Below are positions 48,007 to 55,639 of a stretch of DNA of 64,000 nucleotides, one piece after another. Each line of letters starts with the position of its first letter. Position 1 is the stretch's first letter. The notes under the pieces were generated by a model, which ran no database searches, was not told the DNA's origin, and saw only the letters and a list, made by a program, of their open reading frames with translations. Both the position numbers and the translations under genes were made by a program. The stretch is taken from NCBI RefSeq assembly GCF_002741015.1, contig NZ_CP016616.1, forward strand, positions 4,063,501 to 4,127,500, in the 5' to 3' direction. Origin of the DNA: Microvirga ossetica (GTDB lineage Bacteria > Pseudomonadota > Alphaproteobacteria > Rhizobiales > Beijerinckiaceae).

Positions 48007-48354
48007 TTACGTCCGATGCCACATCATCGCTGCCGCGGCCACGAGGAGGCCGAGAACGATGCCGAGCGTTTCCGAGCGGTGCTTCCAGAACCGGTAAGTG
48101 GCATAGGAACAGACAAGCGTCGCCAGGAGACCCGCAAGGTCCTGGGTCAGATGGTTCACCTTGGTCGGGCCCTGCAGGGGCGCAGCGCTTTTCCAGCTCT
48201 CCACCATCCAGAAGATCGAGAAGACGAACGAGGTCACTCCCGCCACCGAGGGCCACCAGGCAGCCGGCAGGCCGGTTTCCAGGGGATTCACAGCCTCTGA
48301 TGGAGAGGCGACGGTGGGGAGTTCTTCTAAGGAGCCGGGAGAAGGCAGGGGCAC
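48007..48354 (-). CDS. Small integral membrane protein of unknown function
   Basis: 115-residue protein with three hydrophobic segments (about residues 33-54, 74-89 and 96-112; e.g. VAGVTSFVFSIFWMVESW and LGIVLGLLVAAAAMMW). The start is a GTG at 48354 with GGAAG upstream. An 11-base-arm palindrome lies directly upstream. No family recognised. Confidence 0.5.
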   Translation of the reverse strand: MPLPSPGSLEELPTVASPSEAVNPLETGLPAAWWPSVAGVTSFVFSIFWMVESWKSAAPLQGPTKVNHLTQDLAGLLATLVCSYATYRFWKHRSETLGIVLGLLVAAAAMMWHRT

Positions 48355-48364
48355 AACAAGTCTT

Positions 48365-48396
48365 CCGCAATGTTATATCTTGATCTAACATTGCGG
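48365..48396. promoter_or_regulatory. Perfect 11-base-arm palindrome
   Basis: CCGCAATGTTA, ten-base spacer, TAACATTGCGG. It sits between the small membrane protein gene (starting at 48354, leftward) and the end of the hydrophilic protein gene (48462, leftward). It could terminate the latter or serve as an operator for the former. Confidence 0.6.
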
Positions 48397-48461
48397 AGGG
48401 CCGTTGCCACCTCTGGAAACGGAGGGGAATGGCAGCTCGCCGGATGGCGAGCCGCCAGGTT

Positions 48462-48617
48462 TTACTGTCGATTGTCCTTGGTGTTCTGAGCCTTGTTGTT
48501 GTCCTGCTTGCCGGGGTCGATGCGGTTTTTCACCGTGCCGCCCGAACCGCGGACGTGATCGCCGGGATGCTTCTTGCTCTCGCCGGAATTGTCGCCGCTC
48601 ATCTTGCCTTTACCCAT
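48462..48617 (-). CDS. Small hydrophilic protein of unknown function (51 aa)
   Basis: 51-residue, very polar, probably disordered protein starting MGKGKMSGDNSGESKKHPGD and ending KQDNNKAQNTKDNRQ. A perfect AAAGGAGG Shine-Dalgarno lies 6 bases before the ATG, which makes a real gene likely. The composition (Gly, Lys, Asn, Asp) resembles small hydrophilin-like stress proteins. The opposite-strand hydrophobic frame over the same DNA is regarded as a shadow. Confidence 0.65.
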   Translation of the reverse strand: MGKGKMSGDNSGESKKHPGDHVRGSGGTVKNRIDPGKQDNNKAQNTKDNRQ

Positions 48618-48670
48618 CGGGAGCCTCCTTTGGTGGTGGAGGTTAATGAGCCCCGGAAGTCCGGGTTCCC

Positions 48671-49192
48671 TCACCAGGGCAGGTGATGGACGAGGCTTGC
48701 TCCAGGCCCGAGGACAAGAAAGGCCCAGGCTGACGCCGACGCCATATTGGCGGCCTGGAACAGCACCGGGGGCATCAGGAAAATGCCGGCGATCAGGGCA
48801 ATCACGGCGCGAATCGGGCCGATGAAGCGCCCGAGAAACACGGCCCAGGGGCCGAAGCGCCGGAAGAAGCTCTCGCTCCGCGCGACAAGCTTGGGATTGC
48901 GCGACAGGGGCCAAGTTCGATAGGCGGCCTCTTTGTAGCGCCGGCCGATGGCATAGGAGACCCAGTTCCCGAGAAAGGCGCCGCAGGCTGCTCCTGCCCA
49001 AATCTGCCAGAAGGGGACATCGGCCGCGGCCAGCACGAAGCCGACGGTGATCAGGATCGCCGTGGTCGGCAGGAGCAGGGAGACGAAGGCGAGCGACTCG
49101 GCAAAGGTCATGAGGCCGAGCACCAGGGGAGCATGGGCCTGATGGGTCTGCACGAACTCCACAATGCTGGCTTTGAGAAACTCGATATCCAT
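48671..49192 (-). CDS. DedA family membrane protein (VTT domain)
   Basis: 173-residue DedA/VTT-domain protein, a family tied to polyprenyl-phosphate and phospholipid translocation. Seen: LLPTTAILITVGFVLAAADV, the re-entrant loop WAGAACGAFLGNWVSYAIGR and FLGRFIGPIRAVIALIAG containing the conserved Arg and Gly/Pro. ATG at 49192 (MDIEFLK). Confidence 0.87.
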   Translation of the reverse strand: MDIEFLKASIVEFVQTHQAHAPLVLGLMTFAESLAFVSLLLPTTAILITVGFVLAAADVPFWQIWAGAACGAFLGNWVSYAIGRRYKEAAYRTWPLSRNPKLVARSESFFRRFGPWAVFLGRFIGPIRAVIALIAGIFLMPPVLFQAANMASASAWAFLVLGPGASLVHHLPW

Positions 49193-49344
49193 CGGGCCGG
49201 TGGGTGTCCTGCTGCGGTTGCGTTCCAAGGCCATAAGGCCCCAAGCCCCGGGAACCAACTGCATTCGTGATGGATCGGATCACATCACGCGATTTGAAGC
49301 GAAGCGCTTGTTGCGCTAACCGGAAGGCGAAGGGGGCCCGAGCC

Positions 49345-50193
49345 ATGAACGTTCTCTCGATCCAGTCCCACGTCGCCTACGGCCATGTGGGCAATGCCTC
49401 AGCCGTGTTTCCGATGCAGCGCCTCGGCGTCGAGGTCTGGCCGATCCATACGGTGCAGTTCTCGAACCACACCGGCTACGGTTCCTGGAAGGGGCGGGTC
49501 TTCGACGGTCCGGCCATCGAGGACCTGGTTGAGGGCATCGCCGAGCGCGGCGTTCTCGAACGGTGCGACGGCGTTCTCTCCGGCTATATGGGCTCCGCCG
49601 ATATCGGCAACGCGATCCTGTCCGCCGTGGCGCGGGTGCGCTCGCTCAATCCGGACGCGCTCTATTGCTGCGATCCGGTGATCGGCGATGTGGGGCGCGG
49701 GATCTTCGTGCGTCCGGGCGTTCCGGAATTCATGCGCGAGCAGGCCGTGCCCGCCGCCGACATCATCACGCCCAACCAGTTCGAGCTCGACTACCTGTCG
49801 GGCCTGACGACGCAGAGTCTCGACGACGTGAAGCGCGCGATCGCGATCGTGCAAGATCTGGGCCCGAAGGTCATGCTCGTCACCTCCGTCGAGACGAAGG
49901 AAACGCCGGCCGACAGCGTGGATCTCATCGCGAGCGCCGAGGGACGCACCTGGCAGGTGCGCACGCCGAAACTCTCCCTGTCCGTCAACGGCGCGGGCGA
50001 TGCCATCGCGGCGCTGTTCTTCGTGCATTACGCCCGTTCGCGCTCGGCGCCCAAGGCTCTCGCCGAGGCCGCCGCCTCCATCTACGGTCTGCTGAAGCGC
50101 ACGGAGGAGGCGGGCTCCCGCGAGATCCTGACCATTGCGGCGCAGGATGAGTTCGTGACGCCCTCCCATCGCTTCGAGGCCGTGGAAGTTTGA
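49345..50193 (+). CDS. pdxY: Pyridoxal kinase PdxY
   Basis: 282-residue kinase phosphorylating pyridoxal in vitamin B6 salvage. N-terminus [20 protein letters not shown] matches PdxY, and the ribokinase-like C-terminal motif [14 protein letters not shown] supplies the catalytic Asp and anion hole. [12 protein letters not shown] corresponds to the ATP-lid region. Length close to E. coli PdxY (287). Confidence 0.95.
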   Translation: MNVLSIQSHVAYGHVGNASAVFPMQRLGVEVWPIHTVQFSNHTGYGSWKGRVFDGPAIEDLVEGIAERGVLERCDGVLSGYMGSADIGNAILSAVARVRSLNPDALYCCDPVIGDVGRGIFVRPGVPEFMREQAVPAADIITPNQFELDYLSGLTTQSLDDVKRAIAIVQDLGPKVMLVTSVETKETPADSVDLIASAEGRTWQVRTPKLSLSVNGAGDAIAALFFVHYARSRSAPKALAEAAASIYGLLKRTEEAGSREILTIAAQDEFVTPSHRFEAVEV

Positions 50194-50287
50194 GACGATC
50201 CCAGTCCGCGGATAGGCCGAAGGGCGAAGGCGGCCTCGCTTGCGGTCGGTCTTCGGGCGGTTAGAATGCCCGCCTGAAAGAGGGACC

Positions 50288-51112
50288 ATGAGGATCGGAA
50301 TGGATCAGGCGACCTCCCTTGCGGCGGTGGCGCTCAACGATGTTGCCATCACCTTCGGGCCGAAAGTCGGTGGCTACACCGCCGTCAGCGGAATCGATCT
50401 CTCCGTCCGCCCAGGCGAGTTCGTCGCGATCGTCGGCCCGACGGGCTCGGGCAAGTCCACGATCCTGAACGCGGCGGCCGGCCTGCTGAAGCCGTCCGAG
50501 GGCAAGGTGACGATTTTCGGCAACGATCTCGCCGGCCTCAATCTGCGCTCCGGCTATCTCTTCCAGCAGGAAGCGCTGATGCCGTGGAAGACGGCTCTCG
50601 ACAATGTGGCGGTCGCTCTCGAACCGAAGGGCGTCTCGCACAGCGAGGCCCTGCAGCGTGCACGGGACTGGCTTTCTCGCGTCGGGCTTAAAGCCTTCGT
50701 CGACCGCTATCCGCACATGCTCTCCGGCGGGCAGCGCAAGCGCGTCGCGCTGGCGCAGGTGCTGATCCGCGATCCGGAAATCCTGCTCATGGACGAGCCC
50801 TTCGGACCGCTCGACGCGCAGACGCGGCAGATCATGGGCAATCTGCTCCTGAGCCTTTGGGCGGCGGACCGCAAGGCGGTGATGTTCGTCACGCACGATC
50901 TGGAGGAAGCGATTGCGTTGGCGGATCGCGTGGTGCTGATGTCGGCAGGTCCCGCGGCAGGGATCATCGGCGACTTTCCGGTGACGCTGCCCCGGCCGCG
51001 CGACATCGCGGAGGTGCGCATGGAGCCCACCTTCCACCACATCCACAAGGAGATCTGGGCGAGCCTGCGCGTCGAGGTTCAGAAGGCCTACAGCCAGGGG
51101 GAGGGAGCGTGA
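50288..51112 (+). CDS. ABC transporter ATP-binding protein (SsuB/TauB-like)
   Basis: 274-residue ATPase of the nitrate/sulfonate/taurine type. Walker A GPTGSGKST at residues 50-58, Q-loop YLFQQEALMPWKTALDNV, signature LSGGQRKRVALAQ and Walker B LLMDEPFGPLD. Start ATG 50288 follows AGAGGG; an upstream open frame extends but lacks support. The stop overlaps the permease ATG (TGATG). Confidence 0.92.
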   Translation: MRIGMDQATSLAAVALNDVAITFGPKVGGYTAVSGIDLSVRPGEFVAIVGPTGSGKSTILNAAAGLLKPSEGKVTIFGNDLAGLNLRSGYLFQQEALMPWKTALDNVAVALEPKGVSHSEALQRARDWLSRVGLKAFVDRYPHMLSGGQRKRVALAQVLIRDPEILLMDEPFGPLDAQTRQIMGNLLLSLWAADRKAVMFVTHDLEEAIALADRVVLMSAGPAAGIIGDFPVTLPRPRDIAEVRMEPTFHHIHKEIWASLRVEVQKAYSQGEGA

Positions 51113-51903
51113 TGCCGCGCTTGAAACTGACCGTTCTTCAGATCGGCGTCGGCCTGATGTTTCTGCTGCTATGGCATGTGCTGACCGTCTATCCGATCAC
51201 CGGAACGGCCAAGCAGGTTCAGTTCTTCTTCTCGACGCCGCTCGATGTTCTGAAACGATGCTGGACGCTCTTCGCCAGCGGGGAGATCTGGAGGCATCTC
51301 TGGATCACCCTGGTCGAGACCATTCTGGCTTTTCTGATCGGAGCCGGCGGCGGCATCGTTTTCGGGTTCCTCTTTGCGCGCAAGGAACTGCTTGCCGCCG
51401 TCTTCGATCCCTACATCAAGGCGGCGAATGCGCTGCCTCGGGTGGTCCTCGCACCGATCTTCGCCCTGTGGTTCGGCCTCGGCATCTGGTCGAAGGTGGC
51501 GCTCGGCTTCACGCTCGTGTTCTTCATCGTGTTCTTCAACGTGTATCAGGGCGTTCGCGAGGTTTCGCCGGTGGTGCTCGCCAATGCGCGCATGCTCGGC
51601 ATGAACGAGCGTCAGCTTCTGCGCCATGTCTATTGGCCGTCGGCGCTGACCTGGGTGTTCTCGTCGCTGCACACCTCGGTGGGCTTCGCGCTCGTCGGCG
51701 CTGTCGTCGGCGAATACCTCGGCTCGTCCGCCGGGCTCGGCTACAAGATCCACGAGGCCGAGAGCGTGTTCGACGTGACGGGCGTCTTCGCCGGCATGCT
51801 GATCCTCTCCATCTTCGTGATCCTCATCGACATGCTCGTGACGATGATCGAAAATCGCTTTCTCGTCTGGCGGCCGCAGACGTCCCTGGCCGCGCGCAAC
51901 TAG
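51112..51903 (+). CDS. ABC transporter permease (SsuC/TauC-like)
   Basis: 263-residue permease with six predicted helices. The EAA loop facing the ATPase reads NARMLGMNERQLLRHVYWPS. Typical end FLVWRPQ. Its TAG stop is the first three bases of a family C repeat. With the ATPase and the Tat-exported binding protein it forms a complete importer. Confidence 0.92.
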   Translation: MPRLKLTVLQIGVGLMFLLLWHVLTVYPITGTAKQVQFFFSTPLDVLKRCWTLFASGEIWRHLWITLVETILAFLIGAGGGIVFGFLFARKELLAAVFDPYIKAANALPRVVLAPIFALWFGLGIWSKVALGFTLVFFIVFFNVYQGVREVSPVVLANARMLGMNERQLLRHVYWPSALTWVFSSLHTSVGFALVGAVVGEYLGSSAGLGYKIHEAESVFDVTGVFAGMLILSIFVILIDMLVTMIENRFLVWRPQTSLAARN

Positions 51904-52010
51904 CGCATCGTGCGGAAAAGTGGCCCCGGTTTTCCGCCAAACGATGCGCTCTTTAAGGAGTTGAGCATCGGACCCAAAATGGGTCCACTTTTGGGTCCGA
52001 TGCTCTAGAG
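51901..52010. repeat. Family C followed by family B repeat inside the ABC operon
   Basis: 51901-51955 starts tagcgcatcgtgcggaaaag and ends aacgatgcgctc; 51963-52009 is gagcatcggacccaaaatgg ... ttttgggtccgatgctctag. Both sit between the permease and the substrate-binding protein gene. Confidence 0.8.
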
Positions 52011-52044
52011 TCAACGATTACCCATCACAACAGGGAGAAACGCC

Positions 52045-53067
52045 ATGGAACGCCGTACATTTCTGAAAAGCGCAGGGGCTCTCGGCCTCGCTGCGGCTGT
52101 GGGCCCGAATGCCTTCGCGCAGGGAGCGCCGGAAAAGGCGAAGGTGACGCTGGGCGTCGGCGGCAAGCCGCTGCTCTATTATCTGCCCCTCACCATCGCC
52201 GAGCGGAAAGGCTTCTTCAAGGAGCAGGGGCTCGAGGTCGAGATCAACGATTTCGGCGGCGGCGCGAAGTCGCTGCAGGCGCTCATCGGCGGCTCCGTCG
52301 ACGTGGTGACCGGAGCCTACGAGCACACGATCCGCATGCAGGCCAAGGGTCAGGACGTGGTGGCCGTCACGGAGCTCGGGCGCTTCCCGGCCATCGTGAT
52401 CGCGGCGAAGAAGGACAAGGCCGGGCAGATCAAGTCGGCGGCAGACTTCAAGGGCCTCAAGATCGGCGTGACCGCGCCCGGATCATCGACCGCGCTCACC
52501 GCGCAATATGCCATGGTGAAGGCCGGCCTGAAGCCTTCCGATGCCGCCATCATCGGCGTCGGATCGGGCGCCAGTGCGGTGGCTGCGATGAAGAAGGGCG
52601 AGATCGACGTGATCTCCCATCTCGATCCGGTGATCGCCAAGCTCGAAGCCGATGGCGACATCCAGATCCTCGTCGACACCCGCACGGAAGCCGGAACCCG
52701 CGCGCTCTTCGGCGGCTCGAACCCGGCCGCGACCCTCTACATGAAGAAGGATTTCATCGACAGCAATCCTCAGACCGTGCAGCGCCTCGTCAATGCCTTC
52801 GTGAAGACCCTGAAATGGCTTCAGACGGCAAAGCCCGATGACATCGCCGCCACGGTGCCGGAGGAATACTACCTCGGTGACAAGCCGCTCTATCTCAAGG
52901 CCGTGCAGAACTCGCTCGAGAGCTATTCGCGCGACGGCATCGTCCAGATGACCGGCATGCAGAGCGTGCTCGACATGCTGCGCCAGCTCGATCCGGAGCT
53001 GAAGGAAGCCAAGGTCGATCTCGCCGCGACCTTCAACGACCGGTTCGTGCGTCAGGCCTCGATGTAG
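52045..53067 (+). CDS. ABC transporter substrate-binding protein (SsuA/NMT1-like), Tat signal
   Basis: 340-residue periplasmic binding protein. The N-terminus MERRTFLKSAGALGLAAAVG carries a twin-arginine motif (ERRTFLK) and ends in an Ala-x-Ala-like site (NAFAQ), so export by Tat is likely. The body has VTLGVGGKPLLYYLPLTIAE and GFFKEQGLEVEINDFGGG, typical of the nitrate/sulfonate/thiamine-precursor group. Ligand unknown. Transcribed after the permease, across two palindromic repeats. Confidence 0.9.
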   Translation: MERRTFLKSAGALGLAAAVGPNAFAQGAPEKAKVTLGVGGKPLLYYLPLTIAERKGFFKEQGLEVEINDFGGGAKSLQALIGGSVDVVTGAYEHTIRMQAKGQDVVAVTELGRFPAIVIAAKKDKAGQIKSAADFKGLKIGVTAPGSSTALTAQYAMVKAGLKPSDAAIIGVGSGASAVAAMKKGEIDVISHLDPVIAKLEADGDIQILVDTRTEAGTRALFGGSNPAATLYMKKDFIDSNPQTVQRLVNAFVKTLKWLQTAKPDDIAATVPEEYYLGDKPLYLKAVQNSLESYSRDGIVQMTGMQSVLDMLRQLDPELKEAKVDLAATFNDRFVRQASM

Positions 53068-53210
53068 GACCGGCGCCTTCTTCCATCCCTCAACGGGCGA
53101 GCCTCGAAACACGCGAGAAAATCGAGGCCCGCCCGTATTCGTTCTGTTGACACCGGGCCGTCGGAGAGTACCTCATCCGACCTGACGAATTCTGGAGAGG
53201 TCCGATCCGC

Positions 53211-54116
53211 ATGTCCCGCCGCTTTGTCACCTTGGACGTTTTCACGGGCGAGCGCTTCGCCGGAAATCCTCTCGCCGTCGTGCTCGAAGCCGAGGGGCTC
53301 GATACGCCGGCGATGCAGAGGATCGCGAAGGAGTTCAATCTCTCCGAGACGGTGTTCGTCCTCCAGCCGTCGGAGCCGCGCCAGCGTGCGGATATCCGCA
53401 TCTTCACGCCCGTGCGCGAACTGCCCTTCGCGGGCCATCCCACGGTCGGAACGGCCGTGCTCCTGGCGATTCTCGATCAAGGCGGGCAGCCGGGTGCAGT
53501 GGCTTTCGGCCTGAAGGAGCAGGTCGGCATCGTCCCATGCGCAGTGGATGTGACGGACGGGACGAGCGGGTCGGCCCGCTTCCGCCTGCCGCGCCTGCCA
53601 TTCGTCTGGGGCGAGGGCAAGGATTCCACCACCTGCGCCTGGGCGCTCGGCCTCGATCCGACGGAGATCGGCTTCGACCGCCATGTTCCAAGCCGCCATT
53701 CGGCCGGCGTCGCCTACGATCTCGTGCCGGTCTCGTCGCTTGATGCTTTGGCAAGATCCAAGCCGCAGGGAGAGGCCTTCGACAAGGCGTTCGGCGACAG
53801 CGACCACCCGGCGCCTTATGTCTATGCCCGGATGCCCCAGGCAGATGGTTTGCGCTTCCGCGCCCGCATGTTCGGCCTGGGGATGGGCATCGCCGAGGAT
53901 CCCGCGACCGGCTCCGCGGCCGCGGCCTTTGCGGGTGCTCTCATGCAATGCGAGCCCTTGGGCGACGGCGAGCACAACATCGTCATCGAGCAGGGTGTCG
54001 AGATGGGCCGTCCGAGCGAGATCGCGCTACAGATGACGGTCAAGGGTGGAGAGTTGGTCGCAGCCGAGATCGGTGGGCAGGCCGTGATGGTGAGCCGCGG
54101 CGAGATCATCGCGTGA
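53211..54116 (+). CDS. PhzF family isomerase/epimerase-like protein
   Basis: 301-residue PhzF-fold protein. N-terminal FVTLDVFTGERFAGNPLAVV and FNLSETVFVLQP contain the conserved Glu; PFAGHPTVGTA is the hallmark, and GIAEDPATGSAAAAF the second anion site. True PhzF isomerises DHHA in phenazine synthesis, but no other phz genes are present, so this is one of the many PhzF homologues of unknown substrate. Stop overlaps the GTG of the NUDIX gene. Confidence 0.9.
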   Translation: MSRRFVTLDVFTGERFAGNPLAVVLEAEGLDTPAMQRIAKEFNLSETVFVLQPSEPRQRADIRIFTPVRELPFAGHPTVGTAVLLAILDQGGQPGAVAFGLKEQVGIVPCAVDVTDGTSGSARFRLPRLPFVWGEGKDSTTCAWALGLDPTEIGFDRHVPSRHSAGVAYDLVPVSSLDALARSKPQGEAFDKAFGDSDHPAPYVYARMPQADGLRFRARMFGLGMGIAEDPATGSAAAAFAGALMQCEPLGDGEHNIVIEQGVEMGRPSEIALQMTVKGGELVAAEIGGQAVMVSRGEIIA

Positions 54117-54829
54117 ACCGCGCGTTCGAGATCCGGCGCGTCTCGCGCGTCGAGGCCTGCTGCCGGCCGTTCGATTGGGCTTGGCCGAAGCAGAACAGGG
54201 CTTTCGTCGAGGAGAACTGGAAGCGCCGCACGGCAGGCACGGCGCTGATGTTCAACGGCCGGGTGCTTCTGCTTCAGGACGTGGCATTCGAGGGCGATGT
54301 CTGCCGCAACACCTATTTCGAGGTCGATTACGCGGATTTCGTCGCCTGGATCGACGCCGGCTATCCCGATCCCGCCATCGCCAACGGCTTCGCCATGGGG
54401 GCGCTGCGCGGCTCCGACGGTGCCTATATCTGCGGCGTCATGGTAGCGGGCACGGCCAATGCGGGACGGGTCTATTTCCCGGCCGGCACGCCGGATCTGA
54501 GCGACCTCAAGCCTGACGGCACCGTCGATCTGGCGACCAGCCTTACCCGGGAACTGGCCGAGGAAACCGGCCTCAGCGAGAGCGATTACCGCGTTGCCGA
54601 CGAATGGATCATCGTCCAGCGCTGGCCGACCATCGCTCTGTTGCGGCTGGTGACCCTGCCGGTGACGGCGGAGGAGGGGGCAGCGAGGATCCGCGCCAAC
54701 ATCGCGGCTCAGGACGAGCCGGAACTGCAGGATGTGCGGATCGTCCGCGGGACAGAGGACATCGATCCCGAGCGGATGCCGCTCTTCCTGCAATCCTTCT
54801 TCGGATGGGCTTTCGAGCATCGGACCTAA
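54113..54829 (+). CDS. NUDIX hydrolase
   Basis: 238-residue NUDIX-domain protein. The Nudix box region is GTVDLATSLTRELAEETGL, with the RExxEE core intact but the first conserved Glu replaced by Thr. Substrate is probably a nucleoside diphosphate derivative. GTG start inside the PhzF stop (GTGA). The last residues (EHRT and stop) are encoded by the beginning of a family B repeat. Confidence 0.83.
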   Translation: MNRAFEIRRVSRVEACCRPFDWAWPKQNRAFVEENWKRRTAGTALMFNGRVLLLQDVAFEGDVCRNTYFEVDYADFVAWIDAGYPDPAIANGFAMGALRGSDGAYICGVMVAGTANAGRVYFPAGTPDLSDLKPDGTVDLATSLTRELAEETGLSESDYRVADEWIIVQRWPTIALLRLVTLPVTAEEGAARIRANIAAQDEPELQDVRIVRGTEDIDPERMPLFLQSFFGWAFEHRT

Positions 54830-54862
54830 AAGTGGAAGCCACTTTTAGGATCCATCCGATGC
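54816..54862. repeat. Family B palindrome overlapping the NUDIX gene end
   Basis: gagcatcggacctaaaagtg ... cacttttaggatccatccgatg. It supplies the last codons and the TAA stop of the NUDIX gene. Confidence 0.75.
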
Positions 54863-54867
54863 GTTGG

Positions 54868-55197
54868 TCAGAGATAGCCGTGACGGGATTTCGTGGCGTT
54901 GACCATGCGCACGGCCTCGGCATCGCGCCCGGCGGCACAGGCTGCTTCGGCCTGGCCGAGCTCCCGGTCGACCCGGTTATAGACCGATTAGTTCACATGC
55001 CCCATGGAAAGATCGTTGCTCATGACGGCGCGGTAGCGGTCGATCTCGCCCTTGCAGCCCGAGCCTTCCGGCATGCGGAAGCCGGACGGCGTGACGCTGG
55101 TGCCGGCAGGGGCGGGGCCCGAGGCGGTCTGGTTGCAGGCGGCTAAGGGCAGCGCAAGCAAACCCGTCAGGCTGAAGGCGAGGATGGCAGTCTTCAT
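54868..55197 (-). pseudogene. Small lipoprotein gene with in-frame stop
   Basis: The gene starts at ATG 55197 (AGGAG upstream) with a lipoprotein signal and lipobox LPLAACNQ. The first open part encodes 69 residues, ending MGHVN then TAA at 54990-54988. Beyond that stop the same frame continues for 39 codons (SVYNRVDRELGQAEAACAAG, then RDAEAVRMVN...KSRHGYL) to a TGA at 54868, clearly coding in character and matching the usual ending of such Rhizobiales lipoproteins. A single CAA-to-TAA-type change would explain it. Either a recent nonsense mutation or a sequence error; the short 69-residue form may still be made. Confidence 0.75.
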
Positions 55198-55346
55198 CGA
55201 AGCAACTCCTTGATGACCTCTGGGGCGAGGAATAAAGGCCAAGCTTCATTCGATCTAGGGCACTTTGCCGATAGACCAGCCCTGCCGCGCTGCGAGTCAT
55301 AACCCATACGATAGTCGAGCCTCGGCTTTTCATTTGTTTCAAGCGC

Positions 55347-55375
55347 TTGCCATCTCAGGTGAGCCCCGTTACAAA
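55347..55375 (+). promoter_or_regulatory. Probable promoter of the leuA leader
   Basis: TTGCCA (55347-55352), 17-base spacer, TACAAA (55370-55375), about 50 bases before the leader-peptide ATG. Confidence 0.5.
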
Positions 55376-55428
55376 CAAGCCCGTTGTTCGCGGCTTCATG
55401 TCCGCGGCCGAGGAGGATTTGGGCAGCG

Positions 55429-55524
55429 ATGATCATCGGCTTCCCCAGCGCAGCGACGAAGGGTTCCGCTTCCGCGGCCGCTCGCGCGCGTCTTCTTGGC
55501 CTCCTTCTCCTTAGTCGCCCCTGA
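55429..55524 (+). CDS. leuA leader peptide (attenuator)
   Basis: 31-codon frame preceded by AGGAGG (55411-55416). It starts MIIGFPSAATKGSASAAARA and then has LLGLLLL: six leucine codons within seven near the 3' end. A Leu-codon run just before a hairpin upstream of leuA is the expected leucine-sensing attenuator design. The stop (TGA 55522-55524) lies inside the left arm of the following hairpin. Confidence 0.8.
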   Translation: MIIGFPSAATKGSASAAARARLLGLLLLSRP

Positions 55525-55564
55525 GGGTCGGCTGGGCGTCGCCGCCTGGGCTCTCAGGGGTTCT
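55518..55564 (+). promoter_or_regulatory. Attenuator hairpin upstream of leuA
   Basis: CCCCTGAG (55518-55525) pairs with CTCAGGGG (55553-55560), followed by TTCT. The left arm overlaps the leader stop codon, so ribosome position would control its formation. The T run is weak, so whether this is the terminator itself or a competing stem is open. Confidence 0.6.
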
Positions 55565-55639
55565 GGACCAGCAGAAACAACCTTGAGCGCTAAAGGATCA
55601 CTCCCCAAGGCGCCGCTCCCTCCGAGAAGGACTAGAATA

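Noticed and set aside
48429..48686. Hydrophobic 85-residue frame on the plus strand
   Set aside because: It overlaps the minus-strand 51-residue gene, which has a perfect AAAGGAGG Shine-Dalgarno; the hydrophobic frame has none and would run into the DedA gene end.
53211..54829. PhzF plus NUDIX as a phenazine or secondary-metabolite cluster
   Set aside because: No other biosynthetic genes nearby; PhzF homologues are common in non-producers.
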